In this document: positions 36,301 to 48,317 of the stretch, in pieces
Position numbering within the stretch: the first letter of the stretch is position 1
Layout of the letters: each line of letters opens with the position of its first letter
NCBI GenBank assembly: GCA_035235625.1
Contig: CP141140.1
Span: forward strand, 62,001-126,000
Origin: Saururus chinensis
Lineage: Eukaryota; Streptophyta; Magnoliopsida; Piperales; Saururaceae
Reading direction: 5' to 3'
DNA: 64,000 nucleotides
Program-made: the position numbers and the translations under genes
Notes under the pieces: generated by a model
The model's database searches: none
The model's input: only the letters and a program-made list of their open reading frames with translations
Told to the model about the DNA's origin: nothing

Positions 36301-38750
36301 ACCCTTAACGCTGCCACTGTCGTGTACTTGTCATCAAACTCACATGGATTACGAGGTAGGGGACCTTGAATTTATAATTTTATTATAGCATGCTTGATAA
36401 ATGTTGATTAAATGAGCATATTTTATGTATGTGAATTGTGTATATGTTAGTGAAGACTAAGGGTATGGTAGCAAGTTGTTATGAATTATATGTGTGTGAG
36501 CAAAGCATGTGATAGATCTTCGTTGTGGGCTGGCAGTGTGTGATCGATGGGCACAAGTATGTGTGTTTGATTGTAAGTTTGTCGAATGGGTGCTTCGTGG
36601 GCTATGATGTGGAAATTGTGACCATATGCCAGGCAAAGAAAGGCGTAAGATTGACATGCGAAGGTTGGATTTGATGAGATTGAAGAATTGATTTGGATTG
36701 AGTTGGGTGGTATGTTAGAGCAATGAGTAGAAGACCTAAGTAATGTAAGGATTTGGAAGATTTAAGGTTCTAAACATATTTGGGGATTGCGAATTAGTGA
36801 GAGTGGATAACATTATTGTACCCAGATAATGTACGTAATATGAAATGTAACAGAAAAATAATGAATATGGAATTAGTAAGGGTTTGGTGATGGGATTTAG
36901 GTCTAAAGAATTTCCTTGAGGAGTTCGAGTAAGATGATCTGGTTCTAAGGCAAATAATGTGGAATGTAAGGTCGTAAGTAGCTGATAGTAAGAATATGCT
37001 GATATGGAGTTCGAGTTCGACAAGTAAGGCTATGCTAAACATGTGTAATTCTAACCTTGTTGGCTGAAGAATGTAAGATGGAAGTAGTTCTGAGCATAAT
37101 TATACGTGCATACGTTACTTAATATGAAAATTGTAAGTAACCCTAATCCAATAACGTTGTGAGTTGAGACTGAGGGTTTTGATGGATTAAGTTTCGTGTT
37201 TAAGCCAATCAATAAGTAATCGACTGAGCATCCTTCCTGGTTTAGCCATGGTGTTATCCTGCTAGATTTAATCTTGGTGTTGTATTGTGGCCCAGACGTT
37301 TAATGCTTTGTTGAGAGCGTTGTAAGGTTTTGCCCTTCATGGGCACTGTATGTATTTCTACCTACAAATGACACTATATGTTCCGTCCAAGAATGACATT
37401 GTAAAATTCCTGCCCAAGAGTGGCACCGTATGTTTTTGCCCTTAGTTGGCATTGTATGGCCCTTGTTGGCACTGTATGGCCCTAAAGAGTGGGCATTTGC
37501 GCACTCAGATAAGTAGTATCATGGATCTGCTCTTACCTATTTGGTCTTGTGCCCAATGAGCATAGGTGTGTTTTGCCTTCGAAAAAGTCCATGGCGTCTA
37601 GTTGTTCCCTGAAGGTTAAGGTGACACCCCAGTGGCATTCCCTTCCTTTTCGACGCTAGAGTTTATTAATTGTAAGAAGCTTCAGTTGTCGGTAGTATGT
37701 GTACGAGAGTAAGAATAAGTTATATGCATCAAATTTTGAGTAAGCAGTATGTGTAAGATTCAGAGTAAGTGTAAGTGTGAGCTTCTAAGGAAGACATAAG
37801 AGTATGTTTATGCGTAAGAGTAAGATTGTACGAGTAAGGTCGTACAAGTAAGTTCGTACGAATAAGGTCATACGAATATGTGTATGTTGTAAGTGTAAGT
37901 GTACGATTGTATGAGTAAGTTGGTAAGACTCTAATTCAGAGTGTAAGTATAAGAGCATGATATAAGAGTAAGTGTAAGTTTAGCTAGTATGATGATTTAT
38001 GTATGAGACCATATTAATGTTTCATATTTTGTTTGCTTCATGTGTAGTTGCATGAATGCATATGTGTATGAACTTACGAAGTTCATTAATTTATTTCCCC
38101 TACTGAGTATAAAATACTCACTTACCCTATTTTTAGCCTCTTCGACTAGAGGCTTTTGTAGGTTGATCGATAGCTTTTTGGACTAGACTATTCCCTATGG
38201 TGGACTATTTTTACTCGGCCTTGAGTTCAACGGACTTGTGTGAAGCTATGTGGATTTTAGTACCACGATCTCATGTATTGATTAAGGTAAGAAAAATGTA
38301 TTATTTACTGAACTTCTATATGTATGTACAATTCATTTTTCAGACTATTAAATAACTTGTACTTAGATATGCCTGAGGGGCATTTGTTTTTAAAGCCCAT
38401 GGCCATTGCAAGTTTCACTTTTATGTTTTTGTTTTGGGTAAGACCTGAAAATGTTGGTTTGTTGTAAAATGAATTAATTTATGAAAATTATTTTCACACA
38501 TTTTGAATTTTGTTGGTTCTTTTGATTTATGTTCGTATTTTGAAATAAATTTTTAGTAAAATAATAAGGTAAATATATAGAAAATCCTCGGGCATAACAC
38601 TTTTAAATGACAAAATCATGAATTTTTTTATAAGAAAAGCTACACAAGCGCCAACGCCTATGTGGCAAAAAGAAACACCATATTGATAAATATTTTTCTC
38701 TCTTTATTATTTCAGTAATTATTTTTTAAATATTATTTATATAATTTCCC
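33337..38750. mobile_element. MULE copy D: non-autonomous Mutator-like element split by an LTR
   Basis: The left end AAGAAAATTATATAAATAAT (33337) and the right end (complement of GGGAAATTATATAAATAATA, ending 38750) are terminal inverted repeats of about 120 bases. Both contain the family signature GTTCCTTTTTACCATGTAGG or its relative (near 33410 and 38660). Flanks TAATATCAT and TACTCTCAT match at 7 of 9 positions, consistent with an old 9-bp MULE duplication. Between the ends, apart from the inserted LTR at 34071-38599, there is CT-rich low-complexity DNA (33555-33770) and no transposase. Confidence 0.65.
34071..38599 (+). mobile_element. Long Ty3/gypsy LTR (LTR family 1), nested in MULE copy D
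   Basis: Starts TGTAACATCC and ends GGGCATAACA. The preceding bases (AAGGACAAAAATTTTCC, then GGGAAAGAA) look like the end of a plant Ty3/gypsy internal region. At about 4.5 kb it is very long for an LTR and may include other insertions. It has a GC-rich 5' part (34380-35700), a diverged middle, and a 3' part with TAAG/GTAAG-rich sequence (37680-37990). Related partial copies are at 7740-9212 (-), 40346-40780 and 48318-51780. It carries no coding region and open frames inside are not genes. Old. Confidence 0.6.
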
Positions 38751-40345
38751 TACTCTCATTATTTAGCCTATTTATTAATAAATTATAGTCATAACACATT
38801 ATTTTTTATTTAGGTTGTTTGTACTCATCCCATCAATAATATTTATAACTACCATAAAAAATTAGTATTATTCATTCTTTCTATTACTATACTTTTATTG
38901 ACTAATTTTAGCATTTTCGATTTTGATATACTAGCAAGAATGCACATGCATTGGACATGTAAATATATATTTATTAAAAATAAATAAATTAAAAAAGCAT
39001 TACACTAAACTAAATACAATGTATTAAACAAGTGCGAGTTTAAATCTCATAGGTTTAATATTGGGTCAATGGTTGGAAAGGATGACGATGCTTATAAACT
39101 TCGCATTGTAGAGAGCTCCCTTTTTCCTATTTAAGTATAGTTTGGTGATGTACAGATTCTCCTTCTTCTGGTTAACATGTACATATTTCTTGCCTAGGAG
39201 CATCATAAGGAAAAAAAATCCAAATACATATAGCACATGTACAACTAATTAACCAAAGATCAAATTATTGAATTAGAAATATATAAAAAAATTATTTGGT
39301 ATATACCATTTTAAATTCTCTATCCACCAAACTCAATCCTAGTAAGCTAATCTCTGCAAGTTCTAATGCCTAGATATATACTTTATCATGTCTTTCAAAT
39401 TGATGGGATTAGTAACAACAAAAGAAACAAACCTAGTGATTGGTGAATGTTTCAAATAATCATGTTAGCTTCCTCTTATGCTAAGTTGTGTCACTCTCAA
39501 ATTTTAAAACTCAATTTTCTCATAAATCAAATAGCAAAAACAAAAATTTCAAATCTTTTTGGTAATTATGCGACATATTTATCTAGGGGGGGGGTGATCC
39601 ACTTGTTTTTTAATATAGTCATATTCAAACTAACATAATATGTTAGACAAGGTCAAATTATATCACAAACACACAAGGTCTTACCTGAGTACATGCCATA
39701 GATCCATAATATACACAACTAGAAGTAATTATTACTCGCATACCTCGGTCCTACATCAACTATAAGTGAGATGGTTGTCCTTTCCAAGTGCAATGTTCCT
39801 ATCCTAACTACTTATCCGATGAACCTGTATCACAAGGATGCTGAATATATGAATATACTCAGTGGGATGGCTGAATAAGTATTATGTATCATAACATTTA
39901 TAATACACAACATCATTACATGTAAACATATTATTATAATAAATAAAACTTCAATGATAAATATCATGAATAGTTACAAAATGAATTAGCATAATCAAAA
40001 TCAAATGCTTCAATCACAAATTTAATCTAAATTGTGACTACACTTGTAAATTGCTTGCTCCTTAAGTGTAAATCATTAAGGTTTTTTATGACACGATAAT
40101 GACGTCTAGGGTCTTCATTGCTCACTAGACTATAGACTACTCATTATCCTACCTTAGTTCTTTTGAAGTTTGTCCGCTCCATCAACGTCATGAAGCTAAA
40201 GCCTACAAGATCTTATGAACCCAAGTGGTTAAGATCTCAACTACCATGATTGTCGAAACATCATGTATTGTGTTGCATGAGACTAGCCATCTTTTGATGC
40301 TCTAGTCCATTTTAACCTAACTCCCCAAGGGAACAACTCTACATA
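38751..40345. other. AT-rich intergenic DNA, no gene recognised
   Basis: Includes a short poly-G run near 39587-39595. The open frame 39447-39638 shows no domain. No repeat family could be assigned. Confidence 0.5.
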
Positions 40346-40780
40346 TGTAATGTCCCTGGTTTTCTTATATTTTTACTATTTTTAGCTTATTTTTTGGCAT
40401 AGAAATTTGACACTTCAGCGTATTTGATTATGTGCATTTCATCTGGTATTTGTACATGTAGAGTCAGGTGTGGTCTTAGTTGTTAGTTGTGAGCCTCGAT
40501 GTGTTATAAATGCTTTCAGTGTGAAATAAAAATAGAAGAGGAAATGTGAGGGGAAAGAAAGTTTAGCGTGTAAGTTGGGGCCTTGGTGTGCAATAAGGCT
40601 TTGACATGTGAGAGGGCTTTGGTGCATAAGTTATGGCCTTGATACGTAAGATAGGGCTCCGAAGTGTGAAAAGAGGTTTTAGTGTAGATAAAGTGGGCTT
40701 CCACATGTTTAGAGGCTTCAACATGTTTGGCGAATAAAATGAAGTTTCTAACGCAAATTTTAGATGCACAACTTATGAAA
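40346..40780 (+). mobile_element. 5' piece of a Ty3/gypsy LTR (LTR family 1)
   Basis: Starts TGTAATGTCCCTGG. It follows the order of the LTR at 34071 (TTTGACA, TTTGGCATA-like, GGTATTTGTA, GAGCCTCGA-type landmarks). It then has a degenerate tandem segment of GGCTTTGGTGTG-like units also seen in the minus-strand copy near 8900-9000. Truncated and old. Confidence 0.6.
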
Positions 40781-41045
40781 GAGGATAAATTTTTTAGTAT
40801 GTATTATACACCATATTGACTATATATTTTACCATTCACGAAGACACAATTATAACAGGCTAATAAGTCATGTCCTCAATGGGATAGTGATATTTTTAAA
40901 ATAAAAATACCTACAAAAACTTACACAAAGAGTTTTGATTAAAATTTACAAGTGAGCCCTATATAAAATTTATATACACCTACTTATCTAGACCAATCAA
41001 AACTCCTAAATAAATTTTTAATATATATTTTTGACGTAAAAATAT

Positions 41046-44000
41046 GGAAATTTTATTTAAATAATAATTAAAAAAAATATTTGACCCACTTTGGAAAATA
41101 ATTCCCAAAGTGGTGTTGGTTTTTGCCACGTAGGTGCTAGCCAAGCGCTGGCGCATGCATGGTTTTTTTTTAAAATTTTAAATGATTTAGTTCTTTACAA
41201 GGTTGTGCCTAAGGTTCTTCCCAAGCCATTTTGTTACTATTGTTACTGCATTTGTCACATAAAGCAAATTGTAAAGAGTTTAAAAATAATGCATTTACAT
41301 ACTTGATTGGGGCAGCAACTTGTGCACTGACAGTATAATAGTTTGATACTAAAATGGACTTCATTGGTCAGGAAAGTCTTAGTGCAAAATATTTCATCAT
41401 GGGAGGAGAATTACATTCTGCACAGTGGTCTCTTGCTCATGATGGTTTAGAAGATTTGGCATGATGACTACAAATATGGCTGAAATTTTAAATAGCATCT
41501 TGAATGGGGCACGAGGATTACATATGTAAGTTTTAGTGTCAACTACTTTTTATCAGGTAGTAAAATTTTTCGTTAAACGATCTTCTGCTTCATCTACCAT
41601 AACCACCCCATATACTCCCAGAGTGAAAGGGATAATTAGAAAACATAGAAAAATTGGGGAGTATCTAATTAATAGGATCAACAACAATGACTACAAAGTG
41701 ATGTCAATGCGTGGCTGGAACGTTGTGGTGAATGCGGCTCTTCATACTAGTACATGCAATATCCCTCAAGTTTATTTGTATTCTTACTCGCACCTTATTG
41801 CCGTGTGGGGAAAATGATCGCAACCTATATAGGCAAGACTTTATTACACGTCAACTGCTTATAAAAATGTGTACTCTACAGAATTCTTCATGGTCGGGGG
41901 TATTGGGAGAGGGATATACCTTTTGTGTTATTCCCTCCGATAACAACAAGACAACCCGGTTGCCCATGGTCTATTCACATTGGGAATACAATGGATCGTA
42001 TGACCATGGAGAGAGATGGTAGAGTAGGCTATCAATGCGGGAGGTGCAAACAATGTGGGCATAATAGTAAATTATGGAGAAACCCTCCTGTTGATTTGTA
42101 AACATACAATTAGTCTTTTTATTTATTCTCTATTTTAAATATGACTATATGTTCTTAACAATCTTAATTCTCCATAGATCATATAGATCATGTGGAGCCT
42201 TTTTATGGGCTAAGCCCTATTGATGAGACATTACTTGTGCAGCAAGAGTCACATAGGTCGACTTCTATTTGGCGAGGAGAGGTATTATAATTGTTCATGA
42301 AATTTGTTTCATTTTTTTGGACTATATATTATGTTGGGTTATAATTTTTAAATTTATTATAGGACCGCGGATGCCTTGAGTGCACCAAATATTTTGCCCT
42401 TGGCCCGTGGATGATTGTATGCTACCCTATATCGAGCGAGTGGGATTTGGACATTTTATTTATCTACAGTACGTTTGTCTAGATCGACCATTATTGATAG
42501 CTCTCGTCAAGAGATGTAGGAGGGAGAGATAGATGTTTCACTTACCCTGTGGGGAGATGTCCATCACTCTCATGGATGTAGTAGTTCTTTTAGGACTTCA
42601 CATCGATAAACAGGCGGTGACGAGCATAACTGGAGGAGGTCATAGACATACCTAGGAGATTGCAAGTTGTCTGACCCTTCTTCTGGTAAATGAATTCGTA
42701 ACTTCAAAATTTTTTTACACATATAATTTCTTAGTTTTTTTAATAATTTTTATCATATTTTGTGACACAACTATGGTTGTGGGAGCATTTACACGTTAGT
42801 TGACCAAGTATTGAGATGGGCCACTTAGTTGATGGTGCTCCATTAGGAGCGAAGTAGGGTATATTTATTTTTAACACTTAATTTTTTTAACAAGGTTTTA
42901 TTTACATATGTTGAAATCATTTTTAAAAATTTGACTCCTTAAGGTGGAATGTTCGGAAAAGAAAAACCGAAAATCCACAAGGAGTCCTTGGATTGTATAG
43001 AGGTGAGTTAGACCACCAACGGCCTTATCAGGTACTTTTATTTAATTATTAAAATTTATATAATAATTATAAGATATGTAAGGTAATTTAAACTTAATTA
43101 TCTTTATAAAATGTATAGGTTATTTGGCAACCGTACTCACCGAAGGTATTGGCTATATTACCTCCTCTCTGCATTGAGGGTCGAGATGTGTGGCTCTCAC
43201 GAAAGCCACTCATCTGTTTTGAGATTATCGAGATGTATGTGCTAGATCGTGTGATGCTCTAGTTTAACTTGGAGCAAGAGGTCCCATCTCGTACTGTTGA
43301 GTTTGTCCATCGCATCACTCAACAAGGCTGCCATATTACTGATTGGGCTATACATCATGCAACATATATCACTCGATGGGATGAAATGTAACACCACCTT
43401 TTCTAATTACGTTTATTCACTGGGGTTAGTGGTAATTAGATAACCTTCAATGAGTCTTAGAGGGTTTCAAAGGTTGAAACCTCTGTATATGAGTAGAGCT
43501 AGAAAAGCGAGCGTAATGAATCAAAGAACGGGCAAAATGGAGGTTGGGACCAAAATTTATGACCTCGAGAAGTGTGGAAAATAAGTAGGACCTACTTGGA
43601 AATAGCATGATATACTTCTTTAAGTAGTTTGGTATCAAAGGTCTCATCGATACGAGTCCAACAATACCAACAACACGCAAATCCGAATCCGGGGTAGGAA
43701 GTTATGCGCGTTTGAAGATTTGTCTAAAAAAAGAAAAGAAAATAAGGTGCATGTGCGACCATCCTGCAGGTTAACGGTGGGTTCCACCATTTTTGGCAGC
43801 GCCACAAGTTAAATGGGCGGCGCTGCATGTTTTCGGCTCAGCTCGGCCTATTTATACCCCATTTCAAACAATTTTCGGACCAGAACTTTATTTCCCCGTT
43901 TTTGAGCATTTTGACTCTGATTAAGGCCGTTTAAGAGGCGTTCTTAAGTAATCGAGCGTGTTCTATGCATTGGAGTGGTCCTTTCTTCAAGTTGGAGACT

Positions 44001-46795
44001 ATATAAGGAGGAAATGCCCCAAGAGAAGGAGAGGTCCTGCCCGTTGTCCTCAAGCACCGACAAAGTTCTTCTTCTCTGTTTCTGACTGTCTTAACTTCGA
44101 TTTAGTTCATTCAAGAAGCGTTCTTGACTAAATCGAGTGCGTTCTATGCAATGGAGGGGTTCATTCTATGGGTTAGCTACCGTATGAGGAGGAAACGCCC
44201 CGGTATAAAGAGAGGCCCTACCCATCATCATCAAGCACCGAAGAAAGAAAAATAGGTCATGAATAAGACAAGGTTCTGTCCACAATTGTTGTGTCACAAC
44301 AAGAAAAGCAATCCAGATTTGGGGAGGCTCTATCCTCCACCACCCAGTAAGAGAGGCATCCCCGAGCTAAAGGGGGACTCTGCCCATAGTTCACAAGCAT
44401 GGAAGGAGAAAGATGTCTCCAAAAAGTGGATGCCCTATCCATCAGTTCCGAGTACGGAAAGTAAGGAACGTCCTCAAGTTAAGGTATTCTACGTCTGCCT
44501 ACTTCGAAGGAAATTCTAACCGCCATATCTGCATTTGAAAGGAGGACGCTTTGAAGAAACGAACAATGCTAAACGTTGCTGCATCGGATGTCTTCTATAA
44601 GTAAGTATACCTGATCTTCTTTATGAGAATATGTATACATCCTAAGTAGTCACCCTAGGATGTTAAATTATTTATACGCTTACATATCTTAATTAGTGAT
44701 AATAATGCACTAATTAAGATGTATGAATTATGATGATTTAATATGTTCTGATTTAAATTACTTTGTTATGCTTTATCTAATATAATCTGAAGTGTCATGC
44801 CATGTTTTGATCTTTTATGTTCTAATATGTTATGCTTTGATGTGACTTGTTATGTTCCGTCTCGCTCTAGGGTAGAGCAAGACATGTGGTGTGTGTTGTT
44901 CCGTCTCAGCTCAGTGATAGTGCAAGACATGTGTATGTGCTTGATCTCACTCTGTGGTAGAGTGAGATGTACGATTTTGTTGATTTATTAAGTTTCGCTT
45001 AACTCCAATAGATTACAAATTTTAGTATGATTTTGATTGGATATCAGTATATACATATTTTAATGTATATGATTTTGTGATGCGTGATGTATGTAGTAGC
45101 CGTTAGGCAGAACTGCATTTAGATCCAATCATATTGGAATAATATCCAATACGTATGTAGGCAACCAACGGCAAGACAACGTTGGCCCGATCCAAATTAA
45201 TTATAATAACAAGTTTTGTTTTAATTTAAACGCGATAAATTATGAATCTTCGTGTGTAAATGATTGTTACAACCTAAGTCTACTGCGGGGAAGCTTTGAA
45301 GCTCCTTAGTGCGTAGATGAATGTTATACCTCTTACACACATATGATGATTCCTAGCTTAAGGACGAAAATTTTTTATTAGAGATTTTCTTGACCTCGGC
45401 TTGGGTAGGGGCGTTACATGATAGGAGTGCCACAATTATCGGATGGGAGATGGCTACAACATCACAAGATGTTCGTAGCGCATATATGTAATGGTATTTA
45501 TCGATTACACGATGATTTATTATACCGCGCTATGATGTAAAGGAGATGACATATCAGCTTAGGAGTACATGTGAGGCAGCTTTAAGTATATGTTTGTTAA
45601 TTATATAATAATATTTTTTTATTTCTTATTTATTATTTATCTAATTTTTAATTTTTTTTATAGCTTCGTTTAGTGCAATGTACACATACTCATTTGACTG
45701 ACGCAATTAACATTTATCCTTTGGGTGAGGTCTTATTAGCATCATGTCAGTCGATGTTTAGGCAACATGATGATGTCCTTCGTAGCTTGCTACTGCTTTA
45801 GTCAGTGATTACGAATGTTCATGGATTATCCTGCCAATGAGGCCGCTCAAACACAGCCGTGACACAATTCATTCCCTGATATTCTATCTTCATCAGCAGC
45901 ACATAGCTCTCCTCCCCATTCATCATTTTCGGTCACTCCACATGTAGCTTATCCTTAGCCAGATCTGATATTATATTATAGACGACAATGACTAACTTGT
46001 GTTAAGTCATCTATTACTTATGTAGAGCCAGAGCCAAAGCAGGCGGACCATGAAGAGCATGTGGTCTATGAGTAGGAGGATTAGGTAGACTATGAGGAGC
46101 AGGAGGAGCTAATACAACACCATCAGGGTCAAGGACATAAGAGTAGAAGGGATTGAGTGTACTAGATTTGTCATTTGTTTCTTTTGAACTAAATATTTTA
46201 TATATCTTATAAACATTTATATCTTATGCTTGTTTTTATATTGTGTAGAAGATAGCTGATATTGATAAATTTAATGTTATGTGAATAATAGTTAATATAG
46301 ATAAGTTTGATATTTTGTGGATATTAATTTAAACATATGCGTAGAATGTGTGTGAAATAAATGAATGCACTTGATTTATATAATATGTGTGGAATGAATA
46401 TATAATGTGTATGGAATGAATGAACAAGGACACATGTTAAAAGTTAGTTGTAAGTTACCTTTAAAAAAATTTGAATAAAATTTTATCTTTTTAAAAGATA
46501 AAATCATATTTTAAAAAAATGAAGGAAAAGACTTTAAAGGCGTTGATTTTATCCTTTGGAAGGATGAAATTAGTTGAACCTATTTCATTGTTTTAAATGA
46601 TGAAATTAAGTTTAAATAAATTAACTTGATTTTATCCTTTTAAAGGATAAAATTATTTAATTTTTTTAATTAAATAATAAAATTAACTTAAATTTAATTT
46701 TATTATTTAAAAAAATAAAAATTAAAAAAATATTATATAAGTATCGGGGCTCAGCTGGCCTATGTGACAAAATCTAACATCACTTTAAAATATTC
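41046..46795 (+). mobile_element. MULE-PMD copy B: internally deleted, split by a solo LTR
   Basis: The left terminal repeat (41046-41190) includes CCCAAAGTGGTGTTGG and GCCACGTAGGTGC. It is joined directly to the middle of the transposase (KVVPKVLPKPF type, about 41195), so the 5' leader and the first half of the transposase are deleted. The remaining transposase runs to about 42101 with EYLINRINNNDYKVMSMRGW, TSTCNIPQVYLYSYSHLIAV and a CCHC knuckle (CGRCKQCGHNSK type). The PMD exons follow from about 42180 to 46160, with the last part after the LTR insertion at 43389-45418. The decayed right repeat lies at about 46440-46795. Many stops; not functional. Confidence 0.8.
43389..45418 (+). mobile_element. 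Solo Ty3/gypsy LTR (LTR family 2), nested in MULE copy B
   Basis: About 2.03 kb, starting TGTAACACC and ending GGCGTTACA. Flanks TGAAA and TGATA form a 5-bp target duplication with one difference. The uninterrupted paralogue near 60757 (GATGGGAGGATAGGAGAGCC) shows the empty site. No internal region is present, so it is a solo LTR. Before the 3' end are AAGGACGAAAATTTT and a set of three hairpins (44861-44968). It has no coding region. Moderately old. Confidence 0.8.
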
Positions 46796-46869
46796 TCTAA
46801 AAACATCATTTTCGACGCGCACTCAAACATTTCTGGTAAAAGAAGGGGTGAAGAAGAAAAAAACGTGTT

Positions 46870-48300
46870 TTAACTTTTAAGGCCAGATCGGGACTCTCTG
46901 AGCCGCAACCTCCTCCTTCCCGGCCGTCACGAACTTCCTGGTGTCAGCCAGAGCCGCCGCCATACCCTCCCGCTCTCCGCTGCCTTCTACAGGCCTCCTC
47001 CTTATTTGCGTGTTTTCAACCGTGGGGGGGCCGCCGCCGCCATTTTTCCCGTCCAGGGCCGCCGCCACCTTCCCCATCCCTTTCCTCGCATCCGCTGCCA
47101 CTGCCCTCTACCGAGCTCAGCCATTGATTCTGAGACCTATGTCGATCCAAATTTCCCCTTCTTCTCCATGGGAGCTTTTTCATTAAAAAGGAAACTGACC
47201 GAAAAGCCTTCAAAGCAAGACCCTTCTGCCAAAATCTCTAAATAAACCTCTGAGGCCGAAGACCTGCCCAAATCCTTCTCCGACCTCGGCTTTTCTGAGT
47301 GGGCAGTCCGGAGACTCCAGACCTGCCAAGCTCTTGGCATGGAGCGCCCGACTTCTGTGCAGGTGCATTGTGTTCCCGAAATTCTGGCTGGAAAGGACAT
47401 GCTGGGTTTGGCGCAGACTGATTTAGGAAAAACAGCATCTTTTCCTCTTCCGATTTTGAATCGTCTTGCCAAGGACCCTTATGGCGTGTTTGCGCTTGCT
47501 GTGACCGAGACGAGGGGGCTGGCGTATCAGTTTGCTGAGTAGTTCAGGGCCTGGGCTCGTTTATGCGTCTGAGGTGCACGATTGTGGTGGGTGGAATGGA
47601 TGCTATCAACCAAGCGCAGGCGCTTATGTAGCGACCTCATGTTGTAATTGGAACTCCCGGGCGAGTCAAGGTTTTCTTGGAGAGTAATCCCGATATTCTC
47701 TCTGTTTTCTCCAAGACGAAATTTCTAGTTTTAGATGAGGCAGATAGACTGATAGAGTATTAGATGTTGATTTTGAGCAAGAACTTAAGTGATACTTAGA
47801 TGCTTGCCAAAGGGACGGCTGACACTTTTGTTTTCAGGAGCTATGTCAAGTAACCTGCATTCTTTATCTTTCTGCAAATACGGCTTACTTCTACGAGGCA
47901 TATGAAGGGGAATTGCCATCTTCTTAATTTCTTGTTGGATGAGCTCGGCCTGGAAGTTGCAGCACTTCATTCTCACAAGTCCCAGTCGTTGAGGCTTGTG
48001 GCCTTAAACCGATTTAAGTCTGGCCAGGTCCAACTGCTGCTTGCTACTGATGTTGACTGCCGTGGTTTAGATATTCCAATTGTTGATCCTGTTATTAATT
48101 TTGAATATAGAAGGATGTTAGATGATTATGTCCACGGGATAGGACGAACTGTTAGAGCTGGCAGAGAGAAGGATTGGTTGTGAGCTTTGTTACACAAAAT
48201 GATAGAGACTTTGTTAATGAAATTAGGGCTGTTATTGGGAAATAACTTGATAAATTTGAATGCAATGCAAAGGAAGTACTTGTAGATATTACAATGGCAA
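46870..48300 (+). pseudogene. DEAD-box RNA helicase pseudogene (RH36/DDX49-like)
   Basis: Plus-strand frames give FSLKRKLTEKPSKQD, then FSDLGFSEWAVRRLQTCQAL, MERPTSVQVHCVPEILAGKD and LAQTDLGKTASFPLPILNRL. This is the N-terminal helicase domain, with motif I changed from the usual QTGSGKT to QTDLGKT. Further on come the motif Ib region GTPGRVK, motif II LVLDEADR, then HLLNFLLDELGLEVAALHSH, FKSGQVQLLLATDV, RGLDIPIVD and GIGRTVRAGR (motifs IV-VI). Stops follow K at about 47242 and E at about 47540, further frame changes follow, and a segment between motifs II and IV is missing. No introns are evident, so it may be a processed copy. It encoded a ribosome-biogenesis-type helicase but is not functional. 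46870-47160 is GC-rich, possible former 5' UTR. Confidence 0.85.
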
Positions 48301-48317
48301 CACATTGTTGCTACATA

